Of a DNA stretch of 64,000 nucleotides, positions 11,032 to 23,084 are shown piece by piece. A program made the position numbers and the translations under genes. The DNA comes from Misgurnus anguillicaudatus (Eukaryota > Chordata > Actinopteri > Cypriniformes > Cobitidae), in assembly GCF_027580225.2 (NCBI RefSeq), contig NC_073354.2:26122001-26186000 (forward strand), written 5' to 3'. Positions within the stretch are counted from its first letter, which is position 1; each line of letters opens with the position of its first letter. The notes under the pieces were generated by a model, which worked only from the letters and a program-made list of their open reading frames with translations, did no database searches and was not told where the DNA came from.

Positions 11032-13504
11032 TCTCAGCAACAATTCAATTCTACAGACTTGACGAGGTTTTCCTGAGATTTTTCCTCTAATGTTTCAGAC
11101 CTGATCGGGTGAGGCAGTGGCGGATGCAGAACGTGACATATGGGTGGGCATGGATTAAGTCTGGGTGGGCCTGAATCTATGGGTGTCACTTTTGAATAAG
11201 AAACTATAACAAGTCTATAAAATTCGTCAAAACTTCAGAACACTAATTTAAACAGCATACACACACACCCGAACTGCACGTCACATTTTTGACATTATTG
11301 ATACTTTAAATTGTAATGCAACGTGACATTTATTAAGCCTTTTTGGTAAAAAAAATATTGGGCTCTCATAGCCTACAAAAAAGAACCTGCACACAGTGAC
11401 ATGAAATATAAATGAACCCAAAAAAACCTTATACTTTTTTAAATAACCTATTAAAGTGTTTAAATAAATACGGCTACTAAATGCTTAAAATGAAGCTTCT
11501 AACATCATATTCTCTTCATGCAAATCACTAAAAATATATTTTCGTTCTCACAGATTTAAGTTAACTTACTAAATAAAGAAAGAAAAAGGGAATTGCTAGA
11601 ATAATGTTAGACTCTGGGGTTAAACGAAATGACAAATAAATAAACATTTAATATACTTTTTGATGAGCACAAGAGCAAGCCTACTCGTGAAGAGCGGAGC
11701 CGAGGAGCGCGCATATCAGACGTGAACGAAAGGAATAATGGATTTAATGCTTTCACTTCATTTCCTGACAGTTTCACTTGTTAGTGAGGATAGTAATGGC
11801 TAACAAGATACGCCGAATTACATACAACATAATTACCTAACTAAATCTGAGAGAATGCAAACACATTACAATATTTTTTCCTCCGCCCGACGGCCAAGGC
11901 GCATAATTTTTTTTTAGCCCAACAGGAATTCGCCATAGCCCGCAATGGACGTCGGGCAAGCGATTTTGCGAGGTTTGTTTTGTAGAAAGACTTTCTTTAA
12001 AGTGAATTTCGTTTTGTATAAATTGTATCTTAATATTAATCAATGTTTGATCAAACAATTGCCTCGATTTAATAAATAAGAAGCAAACCAAGAACGTCTG
12101 TGGTGTGGATTGAAGTGAACCCACTATAATTCCGCAGCCTACACGTCTTTCTGCTTTAATGCATTTCTTAAATTAATGTCTCAATTACACAGTAGGCTTA
12201 TAGGTTGTTATGATAGGCTATTTGTTGCTTAAAAGCAATAGGCTATATTGTATAAAGTGTAGCAATAAACATGGCGTGACTTATAGTGCTGCTATATCGC
12301 TATATCAAACAACATCACTGTGATCAGATGTTTTCTTTCTATTTTTTCCCCCGCTGTCATATTTGTTGTGTGTTTATGTTATTGAGAGGAAAGCGCGCAG
12401 CACATATTTATAACGTGTTGTTATTCAAAATACGTTTTCTACTTGCTTGCAAAAAAAGTTCTCAAAGTGATCATGGCTGAAAGCTGCTCGGGAATATTTC
12501 ATTATAACGCAACATTCAACTGCTTTAATAGTTTTTAAATAGTTATCAGGCTTACTTATAATTTTACTGTTTTTAACATAACATGCAATAGATAAATTAC
12601 ACCACATAAAGTAGTATACATGTCTAACTATACAGAGTAGTATTTTTTACATTTCTGATTGGGCGGGCCAGCTGTCAATCTGGGCGGGCCTCATCTCTCT
12701 TGTCTGCTTCACTTTCCCTGCTTTGCACAAAACATGTTCATCTAAAGAAGCCAATAATGATCGAGTCAAAATAAGATTATTATTATTATTATTATTATTA
12801 TTATTTAGAAACTTACTTTGGTCTAGTCATGTTTTCATAAGCGAACTCGCTTGGCGTCACCTTTTGAATGTGGTTGTGTGCAGATGAATGCAAAGACGTG
12901 CATGGACATGGATACGTGTGTGCACGAGTCAATGCGACTGCTTCGTCGCTGTTAGAAGCGTAAATTGGGTAACTACAATTGCATATAGATCCGTTTTTGC
13001 CGCGATTATCTTTGTATAGGAATACACTAGTTAACTGCTAAAATTTAAACTTGAGATTTACACCGGGACACAAAAGATTTACACTGGGGCATGTGCCCCA
13101 GTAAAAGGGATCTAGCGACGCCCCTGCATATATTGCAGTACATTAAATCATATAAAGACAAACTATTACATGGAAAAACATAGTGCCCTTTTTGGTCTTG
13201 GTTACAATATATTTTGTATCAATATATACATGTATGGTCTATTCATATACTGCAATATAATGGAAAATATACACATTAAATCCTATATATGGGAATATAC
13301 TGCCTAATATATTACATGATATTTTCTATGCATATATTACAATATATTGGGAAATATAAATATTAAATCCGATATATGGGAATATATTGCCTAATATATT
13401 ACATGATATTTTCCAATATACTGCAGTATATTTTTGTTGCATAAGGGCTGTGCCGATAAAAATGTCCAATTTACCTAAAATGCATGTTTAATGTTAGCAA
13501 ATGC

Positions 13505-13507
<3 letters not shown>

Positions 13508-13567
<60 letters not shown>
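13508..13567. repeat. (TA)n microsatellite
   Basis: Pure TA run about 90 bp upstream of the GIMAP-like exon. Confidence 0.95.
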
Positions 13568-13568
<1 letters not shown>

Positions 13569-13656
13569 CCTTATTGTAAAGTGTCACCATTGAGTACCTG
13601 AACCAATCTTTAATGCAACAGCTACAATAATATCATTGCAATTCATTGTTTGACAG

Positions 13657-14408
13657 GATCTGGGGAGGAACTGCATATTGTTGATCTTCCAAAAACAGGA
13701 GCTGGAAAAAGCCATACAGGAAACACTATATTACAAGTTTCAAATTTGTTTGAAACAAAACGCTCACCAGTTTCTGTGACTGAAGTATGCAGATCTGAAA
13801 CTGCTAGAGTCAATAGGAGAGTCATCAGTTTTGTTGATACACCTGGATTTTTTGATACTTCATGCAGTGATGATCAGCTGAGATGTATGATTGAATGTGC
13901 TCAAGGACCCCACTCCTTCTTAATTATACTGAAAGTTAAAACATTTGGGGACGAAGTCCTGAATTATGCCGTTGTTTTGTTTACTTATGGTGATAATCTT
14001 GATGATGGTCAGACCATTGAAGCGTTTGTCAGACAAAATTCACAGTTAAAGGACCTGGTAGACAAATGTGGAGGTCGCTGTCATGTTATTGATAATAAAC
14101 ACTGGAATCAGCAGAACGATGAATACAGAAACAACAGAGTTCAGATAGACAGACTATTGAACACTATAGATGAGATGGTAAGAATGAGAGAAGGAGGATG
14201 CTACCCCAATGAACTGCTGAAGGAAGTGCAGAGATATGTACAGAAGCAAACACACGTGGTTATAGCAGAATCAAATGGCAGATTTTCAGAAGAGCAGATC
14301 AGACAAGAAACGATGAACAGAGTGCACACTAAACTCAGAATGAGACTTGCAGGAGTGACCACAGGAGTTTTGTTGGGTGCTCTGCTAGGAGCTTGTGTAT
14401 TTTGTTAA
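13657..14408 (+). CDS. GIMAP/AIG1-type GTPase exon, probably degenerate
   Basis: An acceptor TTTGACAG precedes 13657. The frame then reads SGEELHIVDLPKTGAGKS (P-loop), NTIL, DTPGFFDTS (G3), a PHSFLIILKV strand and VVLFTYGDNLDD (G4 region), and ends TAA. The C terminus (GVTTGVLLGALLGACVFC) is hydrophobic, as in membrane-anchored GIMAPs. GIMAP proteins are GTP-binding proteins of lymphocytes and, in fish, large tandem families. Two faults are visible: the first P-loop Gly is Pro (PKTGAGKS), and about 15 residues normally found between ILKV and the FG-E-LNY segment appear to be missing without breaking the frame. No upstream exon, promoter or sibling gene is seen, and a (TA)n run lies just upstream. 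It may be a lone relocated exon or a very diverged gene. Family call secure, function doubtful. Confidence 0.7.
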
Positions 14409-14589
14409 AAAAAAAACATTTTTTTATTAAACAAATACAGAAGCACTCAGTACAGCAGTAGCTTTACCAGCTCTTCTAACTTCTACCAGCACTGATTCAC
14501 CTGTTTTCAGAACTCATGCTGCTGCTGCTGGTGTTTTCAAATTTATTTATAGAGCACTGAATAAAACAACAACGTTGACCATAGTCAAC

Positions 14590-14960
14590 CTGATCTCACG
14601 AATTTCCATGGCATAGTCACAGAATTTTTTTGCTAATTTTTCCATCTCAGCATTCTTACGGATCTCCGCATTTTTCCGTGGCCCTGCTACAGACTGTCTT
14701 TTTTCGTGGCATTCTCACGGATTTGGTTACTCAACTGTTTTGTCCTTTTTTCTTAACATTTTCGCTTCGGTTTAGGGTTAGATTTACATGAAATGACATC
14801 CTTACCCAAACCCAACTATAACCCCAACGCCAGGCGACAATTGTTTAAAGTTTAGAAAATATAAAAGAATAAAGCAGATTTTTTTTTATAAACCAATAGT
14901 TAAAGTGACATACTAAGGCAAACACCAAATCTAACCCTAAACCGAAGCGGTTTCTGTACA
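14590..14960. mobile_element. Degenerate foldback element
   Basis: TTCGGTTTAGGGTTAGATTT at 14765-14784 is inverted at about 14929-14948. The left part repeats short CACGGATT-type words. Similar words occur in the foldback at 53570-54440. Confidence 0.45.
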
Positions 14961-15090
14961 GACAATAGCACAATAAAAACAAATATCAAGAAATAGTCAC
15001 ATTTAAGTAGTTATAAAAATAAAAGCACAAATAAAGTAATAGAACAATAATAAAAAATTAAAGACATGGTCTGTGACCTCTGAAAGCTGG

Positions 15091-15650
15091 ATATTTAATG
15101 TGCACTTCCGGTTTACGATACCTCTGAGTTGTCCTAGACGCGACTCGGCGCGACGCTGAGCTGCGCGGCCAGTGTGCGACCCCCTTGTCACGCCACACAG
15201 CGCCACTCACATAGTTTAACATTAAATAACATCATATTTGTCCCAAATCATTAACGATTAACATTGGCTGCTAACGTATATTTTGCATTTTGAAGTAGAC
15301 GGTATCTGACAAAGCTTGCGCTATTTAATGTGCACTTCCAGTTTACAATACCTCCGAGTTGTCCTAGACGCGACTCGGCGCGACGCTGAGCTGCGCGGCC
15401 AGTGTGCGACCCCCTTGTCACGCCACACAGCGCCACTCACATAGTTTAACATTAAATAACATTATATTTGTCCAAAATCATTAAGGATTAACATTGGCTG
15501 CTAACTTATATTTTGCATTTTGAAGTAGACACTATCTGACAAAGCTTGCGCTATTTAATGTGCACTTCCAGTTTACAATACCTCCGAGTTGTCCTAGACG
15601 CGACTCAGCGCGACGCTGAGCTGCGCGGTCGGTGTGCGATGCCCTTCAGA
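15091..15650. repeat. 230-bp tandem repeat, about 2.4 copies
   Basis: TATTTAATGTGCACTTCC starts units at 15092, 15322 and 15552, an exact 230-bp period. Each unit has a GC-rich core (GACGCGACTCGGCGCGACGC) in otherwise AT-rich sequence. The minus strand shows the same 40-residue open frame in the first two units, which reflects the repetition only. Confidence 0.93.
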
Positions 15651-16261
15651 TGGAGCTACTGCATTTAAAGATTTAAATACAAATAATAAAAACTTAAAAT
15701 TAAACCTAAAAGAAACAGGCAACCAGTGCAATGATTTTAACACCAGAGTAATATGATCCAACTTACCAGTGCCCGGTGTTGACAGGTGTTGCAGCTGTAG
15801 TTACAGAAGTTCGATTAGGGTATGAAGCTGTATAGAGGGAGAAAAAACATTTTGGGGCAATAAAGAAAGCAGTTAAGGCATGCCAAGAGAATATGGTTAT
15901 AACCACACCATTTGCTAATGCACAGAGTTAAAGTAACAATGTAAATAATTTTCGAAATGAATGTTATCATCCAGATTCAAACAAATTCATCAATACCAGT
16001 TTGTTTTTACATATAGCATTTTACATAAAGAAGTGATTTTATTGTAAACTGTAATAATTTGATTGATGTTCAGATGATCAATATTATCAACATTTAATCA
16101 ATTATGATAAGCTGAGCTATTAAGTGTAGTAATCTGTTAACCTTATTTTCAACTTTCTGCCAAACATTGTCAATCAAGTGTCTGTAATTTAGTCAATGCT
16201 ATCAATGATGTTTAGGTGCTTTGTCAACATTTCTCTAGTGTTTATTTGAAAGAGAAGTTTA
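15651..16261. other. Intergenic, no recognised feature
   Basis: AT-rich, no gene or repeat recognised. Confidence 0.35.
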
Positions 16262-16480
16262 GGGGCAGTTTCCTGAAGAGGGTTTTATTCTATTAGTTAT
16301 ATTTGGATATTTAGATTTTTGTTTTTATAAACAAACCTTGCACAAAAAAATACTGGTGTGCATCTTGAGACAAAACAATGGCACTGATATTTGTTATATC
16401 AGGTGTTTTGAAATAAAGGCAGCTCAAACAGGCATTGTAGTCTGGGACTGGATAATCCCTGTCTGGAAAACCTTCCCAAT
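16262..16480. repeat. Interspersed repeat, related to 42255-42470
   Basis: GTGCATCTTGAGACA and AGGCAGCTCAAACA appear here and in inverted form at 42300-42380, with matching order. Dispersed teleost repeat of unknown class. Confidence 0.5.
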
Positions 16481-16755
16481 GTGTGTCTGGGTAATCATAG
16501 CCCAGAGTTTTGTATCATTTGTACAGTTAAGGGAAGCTATTGAAATGGATGATAACCAGATTTTGAATAAATCAGACAAAACCTGTTTTCCTGGACTTTA
16601 CATTCCCATTTTTAATGGTTGTGGGAATGGTTTTGTTTTTTACAGCTGCAATCCGTAATTTTTTAATTTTGGTTTAAAACAAACAAAAATCAGTTATTAG
16701 GCAAATACATAATTTACCCTGATTTACAATGGCAAGCATGTGATCGAATGCTTAA

Positions 16756-17033
16756 AGGAACAGTATGTAAGAAATGTATACCAATTAATCATAAAATGGC
16801 CCTCATATGTCACTAGACATTAAGAAATAATTTGAATTTAAAATACTTATATCACTGACAAAAGTGGTCTGGCCAGGATATTATAATTTAAAAAGTGGAG
16901 TTGCAGCCCTCAACTGATGTTTATGTTGTCATGTTGTGTATTGGCCACCAGTTGTGTGATTGCAGTACCAGTTTTAGCCACAAGTTGTGTGATTGCATTA
17001 CCAGTTTTGGCCACAATCCTACATACTGTTCTT
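16756..17033. mobile_element. TTAA MITE
   Basis: TTAA at 16752-16755 and 17034-17037. Inverted ends AGGAACAGTATGTAAG and CCTACATACTGTTCTT. An internal direct repeat of about 36 bp (AGTTGTGTGATTGCA) is visible. Confidence 0.7.
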
Positions 17034-17037
17034 TTAA

Positions 17038-17716
17038 ACCTCATTGGACGGCCCTTTTTTTGCAGAATGAAAATTAAAAAAGCTATTTAACAAATGATGT
17101 CTGGCTCTTAGACCCAAGTGTATAAAATTACCATTGTTGTTTTTCCATCTTAACAATCAAGCATCATATTAGTTTAGGCAGGCATCAGCAGATCAAATCT
17201 AATTGCACCAGTCCAGTTACGATACCCATCACAACAGTTCACTTAAATTTCTTTTCTATTGCATTGCTACTTGCTAATCTTAACTCCCATGGAGTTTTGC
17301 CTAGAACAGAACCATATCGCCAACACTAACTGTATGCATATTATTATAATAAATATACAATTGACGAAAGTGGTCCTGATTTAGCTAAGGTTTGAGTTTT
17401 ACTCTTATTATAGTGTTTACACTTCGTTGAAATGATATGCCTGCCCAGTCAAGCCGAGATCTTTCCTTGCAGTACTGCATTGCTTCAGTTTATATACACC
17501 CCCACACAGAGCATACTCAGCATTCTCATTTCTCACGGGACCAAGAGGAGACAGAACTCTGGCCAAGCACAGGCAGCTTAGATTGAATTGTGTTTCTGTT
17601 TATTTCGTCCCCACTGCCTAGACCTCGGATCTGATCTCAGCCAGCTGGATTTGACCCCCTTTCTCAATCTCAAGACTGGGCTTCTGCATAAACACAAAGG
17701 CAATTACTTTGTCATA
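17038..17716. other. Intergenic, no recognised feature
   Basis: No gene or repeat recognised. Confidence 0.35.
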
Positions 17717-17720
17717 TTAA

Positions 17721-18113
17721 AGGAATAGTCTACTCATTTTCAATATTAAAATATGTTATTACCTTAACTAAGAATTGTTGATACATCCCTCTATCATCTG
17801 TGTGCGTGCACGTAAGCGCTGGAGCGCGCTGTGACGCTTCGATAGCATTTAGCTTAGCCCCATTCATTCAATGGTACCATTTAGAGATAAAGTTAGAAGT
17901 GACCAAACACATCAACGTTTTTCCTATTTAAGACGAGTAGTTATACGAGGAAGTTTGGTGGTACAAAATAAAACGTAGCGCTTTTCTAAGCGGATTTAAA
18001 AGAGGAACTATATTTTATGGCGTAATAGCACTTTTGGGAGTACTTCGACTCGCCTGAAAAGTCCGCTCCCCTTCTCACTCTCATAATGGGAGAGGGAGGG
18101 TGTTACTGCGCCC
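17721..18113. mobile_element. Palindromic TTAA element, copy 2, half
   Basis: It begins at TTAA 17717-17720 with AGGAATAGTCTACTC and follows the arm of the copy at 1076, then the loop in the opposite orientation, and breaks off after about 18113. The second arm is lost. Confidence 0.75.
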
Positions 18114-18443
18114 AAACTCTTCATATGTACATGTACAATATACTTAAGTCTACACAGTCTATACAAGCAATGTTTACTTCCAAGTAAAACCCAAAACGAC
18201 CTAATAGTTTGTTTGTGCAACCACCATATTATGACAACAAGGTATATGCGAATAGTGCCCTATTAGGACCAACAGTTTATAAAACCTATGGTTACATTTT
18301 AATTTTTCATTTTTTTGCCTTATATGTCAGATTAGACGCATTTTATTTTCTGCATTTGTAAATGTAGAAATATTTTCATAAACATTTATGGTTTTAAAGA
18401 TATTTTGGAGCATCGAACCCCAACCTTACCCTAAACCTAACCA

Positions 18444-19415
18444 GGGCCGGGTTTCCCAAAAGCATCGTAAGGCTAAGTAGATCGTAAAAACGATCGTATG
18501 AATCATCTTAAAATTACGGCCCGTTTCCCAAAAGCTTCGTTACTTAAGTAGCACTTGAAAATCATCGTAGATCTACGGGTGGTCTGGAGTAATCGTTCAT
18601 TCATAAGTGCATCGTAAGACAACAGAGTTACAAGGTCACCTGCAGACAACCAGCAAATTGCACTCCTGCAATGACGATAATGTAATGTTTTTAATGTATA
18701 TTTATTTATTGGGTTCTTCGTTGTTTATTTGTTTAAATTACTTTAATATAATATATTTAAAATTAAAATGAGAAATTTAAATTACTAAACATAAATTAAT
18801 AAAGAAGGAAAACATATTTGGTACAATTTTGGTAAAAGTTGGTACTAGCAAATTGATAATTGTTCCTATCAATTTCTGCTGTAATTAATCTGGCTACAGT
18901 AAAAAAACATTTTTTTGAAGGGTTGGCATCTGATTAAAGAAACCAAATAAATATTTACGGTACAATGCAATACTCCATAATAATAAATAAACATAGATAA
19001 TAACCAACAAATAATAATATTAATCTAAACTATAATATAAAATGCAGAAAGCATTTTGCAGTGGGACAAGTCCTGACTAAATACGTAAAAGAATATTTCA
19101 TTATGAACAATTTTAAAACATTTAAAAAGTCATTGAACAATAATAAAAAATATTATAAAAAATATTAGTGCACATCGGCTAAAGATCATTAGCCTAAACA
19201 AGCTTCTGCTACAAATTCGAGTCATTCCATAGGCAACATTTCAGCACTTGACAAACGGATAGCGACTCGTAAGTAGCACTTAAAACCCAGCTGCGAGCGA
19301 TCGTTTCACGTGCATCTTTGGGAAACGCACGTAAATGAACAACGAATGTTCGTTAAGTAGCTCGTAGAAAGCGTTCCTAAGTGCTAAGTTCAATCGTTAT
19401 CGGGAAACCCGGCCC
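18444..19415. mobile_element. DNA transposon with GGGCCGGGTTTCCC ends
   Basis: GGGCCGGGTTTCCC at 18444-18457 and its complement at 19402-19415. Subterminal words with AAGCATCGTAAG/ACGATCG recur on both sides. A common non-autonomous type in cyprinids, possibly Harbinger. No coding sequence. Confidence 0.65.
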
Positions 19416-20611
19416 AGTTCTCAACCATATAAAACACAAAACGCAAGTAAAAGTACAGTCACGGGTATTTATTGCATAAATTCACACACACACAAATAAT
19501 ATATATATTTATATATATTTATATAAACATATTACAAGCAATTCGCATTGTAAACTTTTTGAAAAAAAGTTGTGACTGTTTTGTATGCTGTGTTTTATAT
19601 CATATAATAAATAAATGTGTAGGTTATTTGCCCTAAATGCCATAGTGTAATGTGTAATATAAATAAAATTAATCCTGGCGGTTTAAATTACAAAATCATA
19701 TCCCAATGAATGTCATAGCAAAAGTATATCCCAATATATAATTTCATACCCTAAAATATTACAATTCACCTGCTGCTGGTAGAGACGCTAATTTAGCAAA
19801 CGCATCTGTTGGTTGTTTTTGTTGTGGGAATGGACAAACGACCAAAACAATCTCAAGTTTTGCTCCCTGGTACTTGGTGTACAATTTCAGTCAATAGAGG
19901 TGGATGGCAGAAGTTCAAGTGCCATGCCTTTGAGTCAATTACAGTTTGCATCTGGCATCTGATTCTTTGCTGCGTCACTTTTTACCTCGCGAGTCCTTCA
20001 TTCACTTTATCCACTCATGGAAAAAACAGAACAGACAGTCAAAAATGTCATTGTAATAAAGTTTGCCTTCAGAGAGAAATTAAATAAAAATGCATCAGAA
20101 AACCTTGAATCCAAGGCCTGCTAATACAATGAAGAAAGTGATTACCACAGCAGTTACACGTTGCATGTATATGCGACAGTGCATTATTCTTTAATCTCAC
20201 AATCGGATGCTGAGAATGAAATTGTTTTGTTGTCTATCTTGCAGTCAGAGAAAAAGCTACCTTCCAAGGATAATATCACTAATGTATGATTGTGTTGTGG
20301 GTACAAGTGGTATAAGTGTTGGTGTCAGGCCGCATGCGGTGTTGATATAAGTGCCCAGTGACAGTTTTGGAGGCTGAGCACTGCGGAGCCAGCAGGGTAA
20401 AACTGCCAGGGATCTGCTCTGCACTCCATCGATCCAGCCGAGCTGGAGTGGGTCACTCTCAGCACCAGGGAGCTTTATTTTCACTGCAGTGAAGTCTGCC
20501 GTTACACCTCTGGGCGCAAATATATACACGTGAATGTGCGTGGTTTGAAAGCTATGCTTCATTAAGAGGCAGAAAGGTCTGCCAGAACACCACCAGCACA
20601 AAGTGTTGCAT
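19416..20611. other. Intergenic, no recognised gene
   Basis: TATATTTA-rich simple sequence at about 19497-19530. The rest shows no gene or repeat I recognise. Confidence 0.35.
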
Positions 20612-20774
20612 CAGATCTGCGACCTAATCGAAATGTGACCTCTGCATTTAACCCATGAACACACGCACTGCACCCGGAGCAGTGGGCAGCACCCTACCCG
20701 CCACCTGTGAGCTTCGAACCATCAACTCTTGGGTAACAAGCCCTACGCTCTAACCACTACGCTACAACTGCCCC
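20612..20774 (-). mobile_element. tRNA-derived SINE
   Basis: Minus strand starts GGGGCAGTTGTAGCGTAG with box A (TAGCGTAGTGGTTAGAGC) and box B (GGTTCGAAGCTC), followed by a tRNA-unrelated body containing CACTGCTCCGGGTGCAGTG. Intact promoter boxes but no tRNA structure. Confidence 0.8.
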
Positions 20775-22437
20775 AGGGACGCATGCTTCAGGGCCTTAAC
20801 GTGTTTTCACACAAATGTGAGCGTCTCAGCAAAAAATCAGTGGTGTATGCAGGTGACGCAGGGGAAGAACCCCATGTTGCCATGGCAACGGGCAGGTAAA
20901 GGAATGGAGGGGTTATCTGGTGTTCCATCTGTAAAGCTATGTTACACTATGCTTCACTCAAATCCGTCAAACACTGGTTCACCGTTACCTTAGCGCCGAT
21001 GTCGACAACTAAGCCCACCACAATAATAATAATCGGATGCGGGCGAGTTTGACTCACCGACCAGAATGCTGCTGTACTCGCAGCGGAGGAGGAGAAAGAA
21101 AATGAGTATGAGAGAGAGAGAGGGGTGTTATTGCACCATGTGTAGGAGCCACTAGAATACTGATAGATTTAGCAACACGCTGCACTCTTCTCCAATTCTA
21201 TCAATCTGCCAAACAACACACACACATAACAGAAAAAATGCAGTCTAAGTCGTGTGACGCTGTTTCTGTGACTGTCCTTATTTCGAAAGCATGGTCATTA
21301 GTGGATACAGCAGATGTACGCATACTGTCCGAGCTATTTCAATTTTCTTCCCATGATGCAATTTAGCAAGTGGACACATACGCACACACTATACATTTTC
21401 CTATTGACAGTATACACGGTACATGCACACGTGTGTGGTTAAAGGAAGCAGGCGTTTATATGTTCTGTGTTCAATTGGCTTAAACATGACACTTCCTATT
21501 AGTTGGCCAGAAGGGATATCACATTCCAGCCTAATGCACGATGGCATTCAGTCATACAAACACACAAAGAGAGAGAGGCATGCTCTCAAAACGCAATTCT
21601 TAAGACTACCACCCAAGTGAGAATTAAACATTTGTGCATTCTGCATAAGACTCTACTGGTTTAATTAAAATTTTTTTGCATAAATGCACATTGATGCTGT
21701 ATGACTGCGGATCAAATCAATTTAGGTAGAAGTTAACCTTTGACCTCTATGCCCTAGGGATGCATCTCACCCTCTCCTGCCCTCATAAAACAAGATTACA
21801 GTAAAAGCATTTCATTTTTTTTGCACACATACACTTTGATAGTCTCTCTGTGAATCTATTTTTAAATGCATTGCTGTTTGTAACATAATATGTTTTTGTT
21901 TGCATTGAATTAGAGGAATATATGGTATAAAGAGGCCCTGCTGAAGCTCAGATCAATACAGGTCAAATTTTCCTCTGACATATATCTCCACCAAGGCGTT
22001 CAAAACCTCACTGACACACTTATCAGTGTTGCCACCCAATCAGATTGAATATCACTTTCCCGTATTATCAAGATTGTGGGCAGTACCGTGTAAATTGATG
22101 CCTTTTTCTGAATGAACAAAGAGAAAGGAGATTTGTGAAATCGTAGGAAAACCTTACAGCTTAACGCCATTCTGCAGCCAAATAAGAATTTGGTATGATG
22201 ATCACTATATACAGTAATTGACCATTGTTGCATACAATCAATGTCCTACTTAGTGGAGTCTTTGTTGTGCATTAACATAAATCTCATAATTTGAAACAGT
22301 ATTTAATATGCATTTATTATTTTAGTAAGCAGTTATATAATAAATGGCATAATGCACAGGGAGTTATTATGAAAAAATGTGACCCAATGCAAGGCGGCTA
22401 ATATATAATCCCCTAATTATAACACATACAATGCAGT
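20775..22437. other. Intergenic, no recognised feature
   Basis: No gene or clear repeat seen apart from a short GA run near 21111-21124. Confidence 0.35.
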
Positions 22438-22875
22438 GGCGGCTCGTGACTCATCTTCCGAGGGGTGCTAATTCAAAATAAATGTCATGTGTGTTGTTTG
22501 CGTTTTCAAAATATGTGTTTGTTGCATCATGTAAATCATGTGCATCACATGTTTTGTCAAAATAAGTGCCTGCGCACACGCATCAAAACCGTTTATGATC
22601 AAAGAGACGCTCACGTTCACAAAATGCATGCAAAACACTCCCTTAACAGTAAACTCTGAATACGCATGAGATTATGCGAGTATCTGGCAAACGCGAGCGC
22701 CTCTTTTATCATAAACCCTTTAGACGCATCTGCAGCAGGCACTTATTTTGACAAGACACGTGATGCGGATAACTTGATGTGTAGAACAAATATTTGAAAA
22801 AAGGAACCACACACATGACGGGCTACATACATGTTGTGACGAACTTCGCATCGAGCGCCCTCGAAAAAAGAAGAC
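22438..22875. mobile_element. hAT-like foldback element
   Basis: Starts CAGTGGCGGCTCGTGAC. Internal inverted arms include CAAAATAAGTGCCTGCGC (22557-22574) and its degenerate complement near 22735-22755. Right terminus seems truncated. Confidence 0.55.
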
Positions 22876-22968
22876 TAAATAGGGCCAGTGCACGATATTG
22901 TGTTATAGCTGTCACTGAGACAGTACCCTTTTAAAAAGTAAATCCTTGCCCCTAAAGAGTTTAGTTAA

Positions 22969-23068
22969 AGGAGTATTCCACTTTAAAGATGGGGCCCATT
23001 GACTTACCATAGTATTTTTTCCTACTATGAAAAGTCAATGTACCCCATCTTTAAAGTGGACTACTCCT
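22969..23068. mobile_element. 100-bp palindromic TTAA MITE
   Basis: TTAA at 22965-22968 and 23069-23072 flank an almost perfect hairpin (AGGAGTATTCCACTTTAAAG and complement). Possibly the minimal form of a TTAA family. Confidence 0.75.
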
Positions 23069-23084
23069 TTAAGTACCTTGCTTT

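Larger units (their letters stand above)
9261..13126. mobile_element. hAT element, 3.9 kb, degenerate
   Basis: Inverted ends CATGGGCATTGCTAG and CTAGCGACGCCCCTG (on the plus strand) are flanked by a perfect 8-bp duplication CATATATT at 9253-9260 and 13127-13134. Inside are the IS630-like element (9397-10614), a foldback (about 10640-11031), a CAGTGGCGGATGCAG start-like sequence at about 11116 and a TTA run at 12776-12803. No intact hAT transposase is seen. Confidence 0.8.
6625..13447. mobile_element. AT-rich element with 21-bp perfect terminal inverted repeats
   Basis: CCCTTATGCAACAAAAATAT at 6625-6644 is repeated exactly in inverse orientation up to 13447. Subterminal DNA on both sides has the same ATATATT composition and similar words. 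The element is split by the hAT insertion at 9261-13126, so its own length is about 2.9 kb. I find no transposase and no convincing target duplication, so the superfamily is open. Confidence 0.65.

Noticed and set aside
15003..15436. Two similar minus-strand frames starting MALCGVTRGSHTGRAA
   Set aside because: They are copies within the 230-bp tandem repeat and diverge at once outside it.
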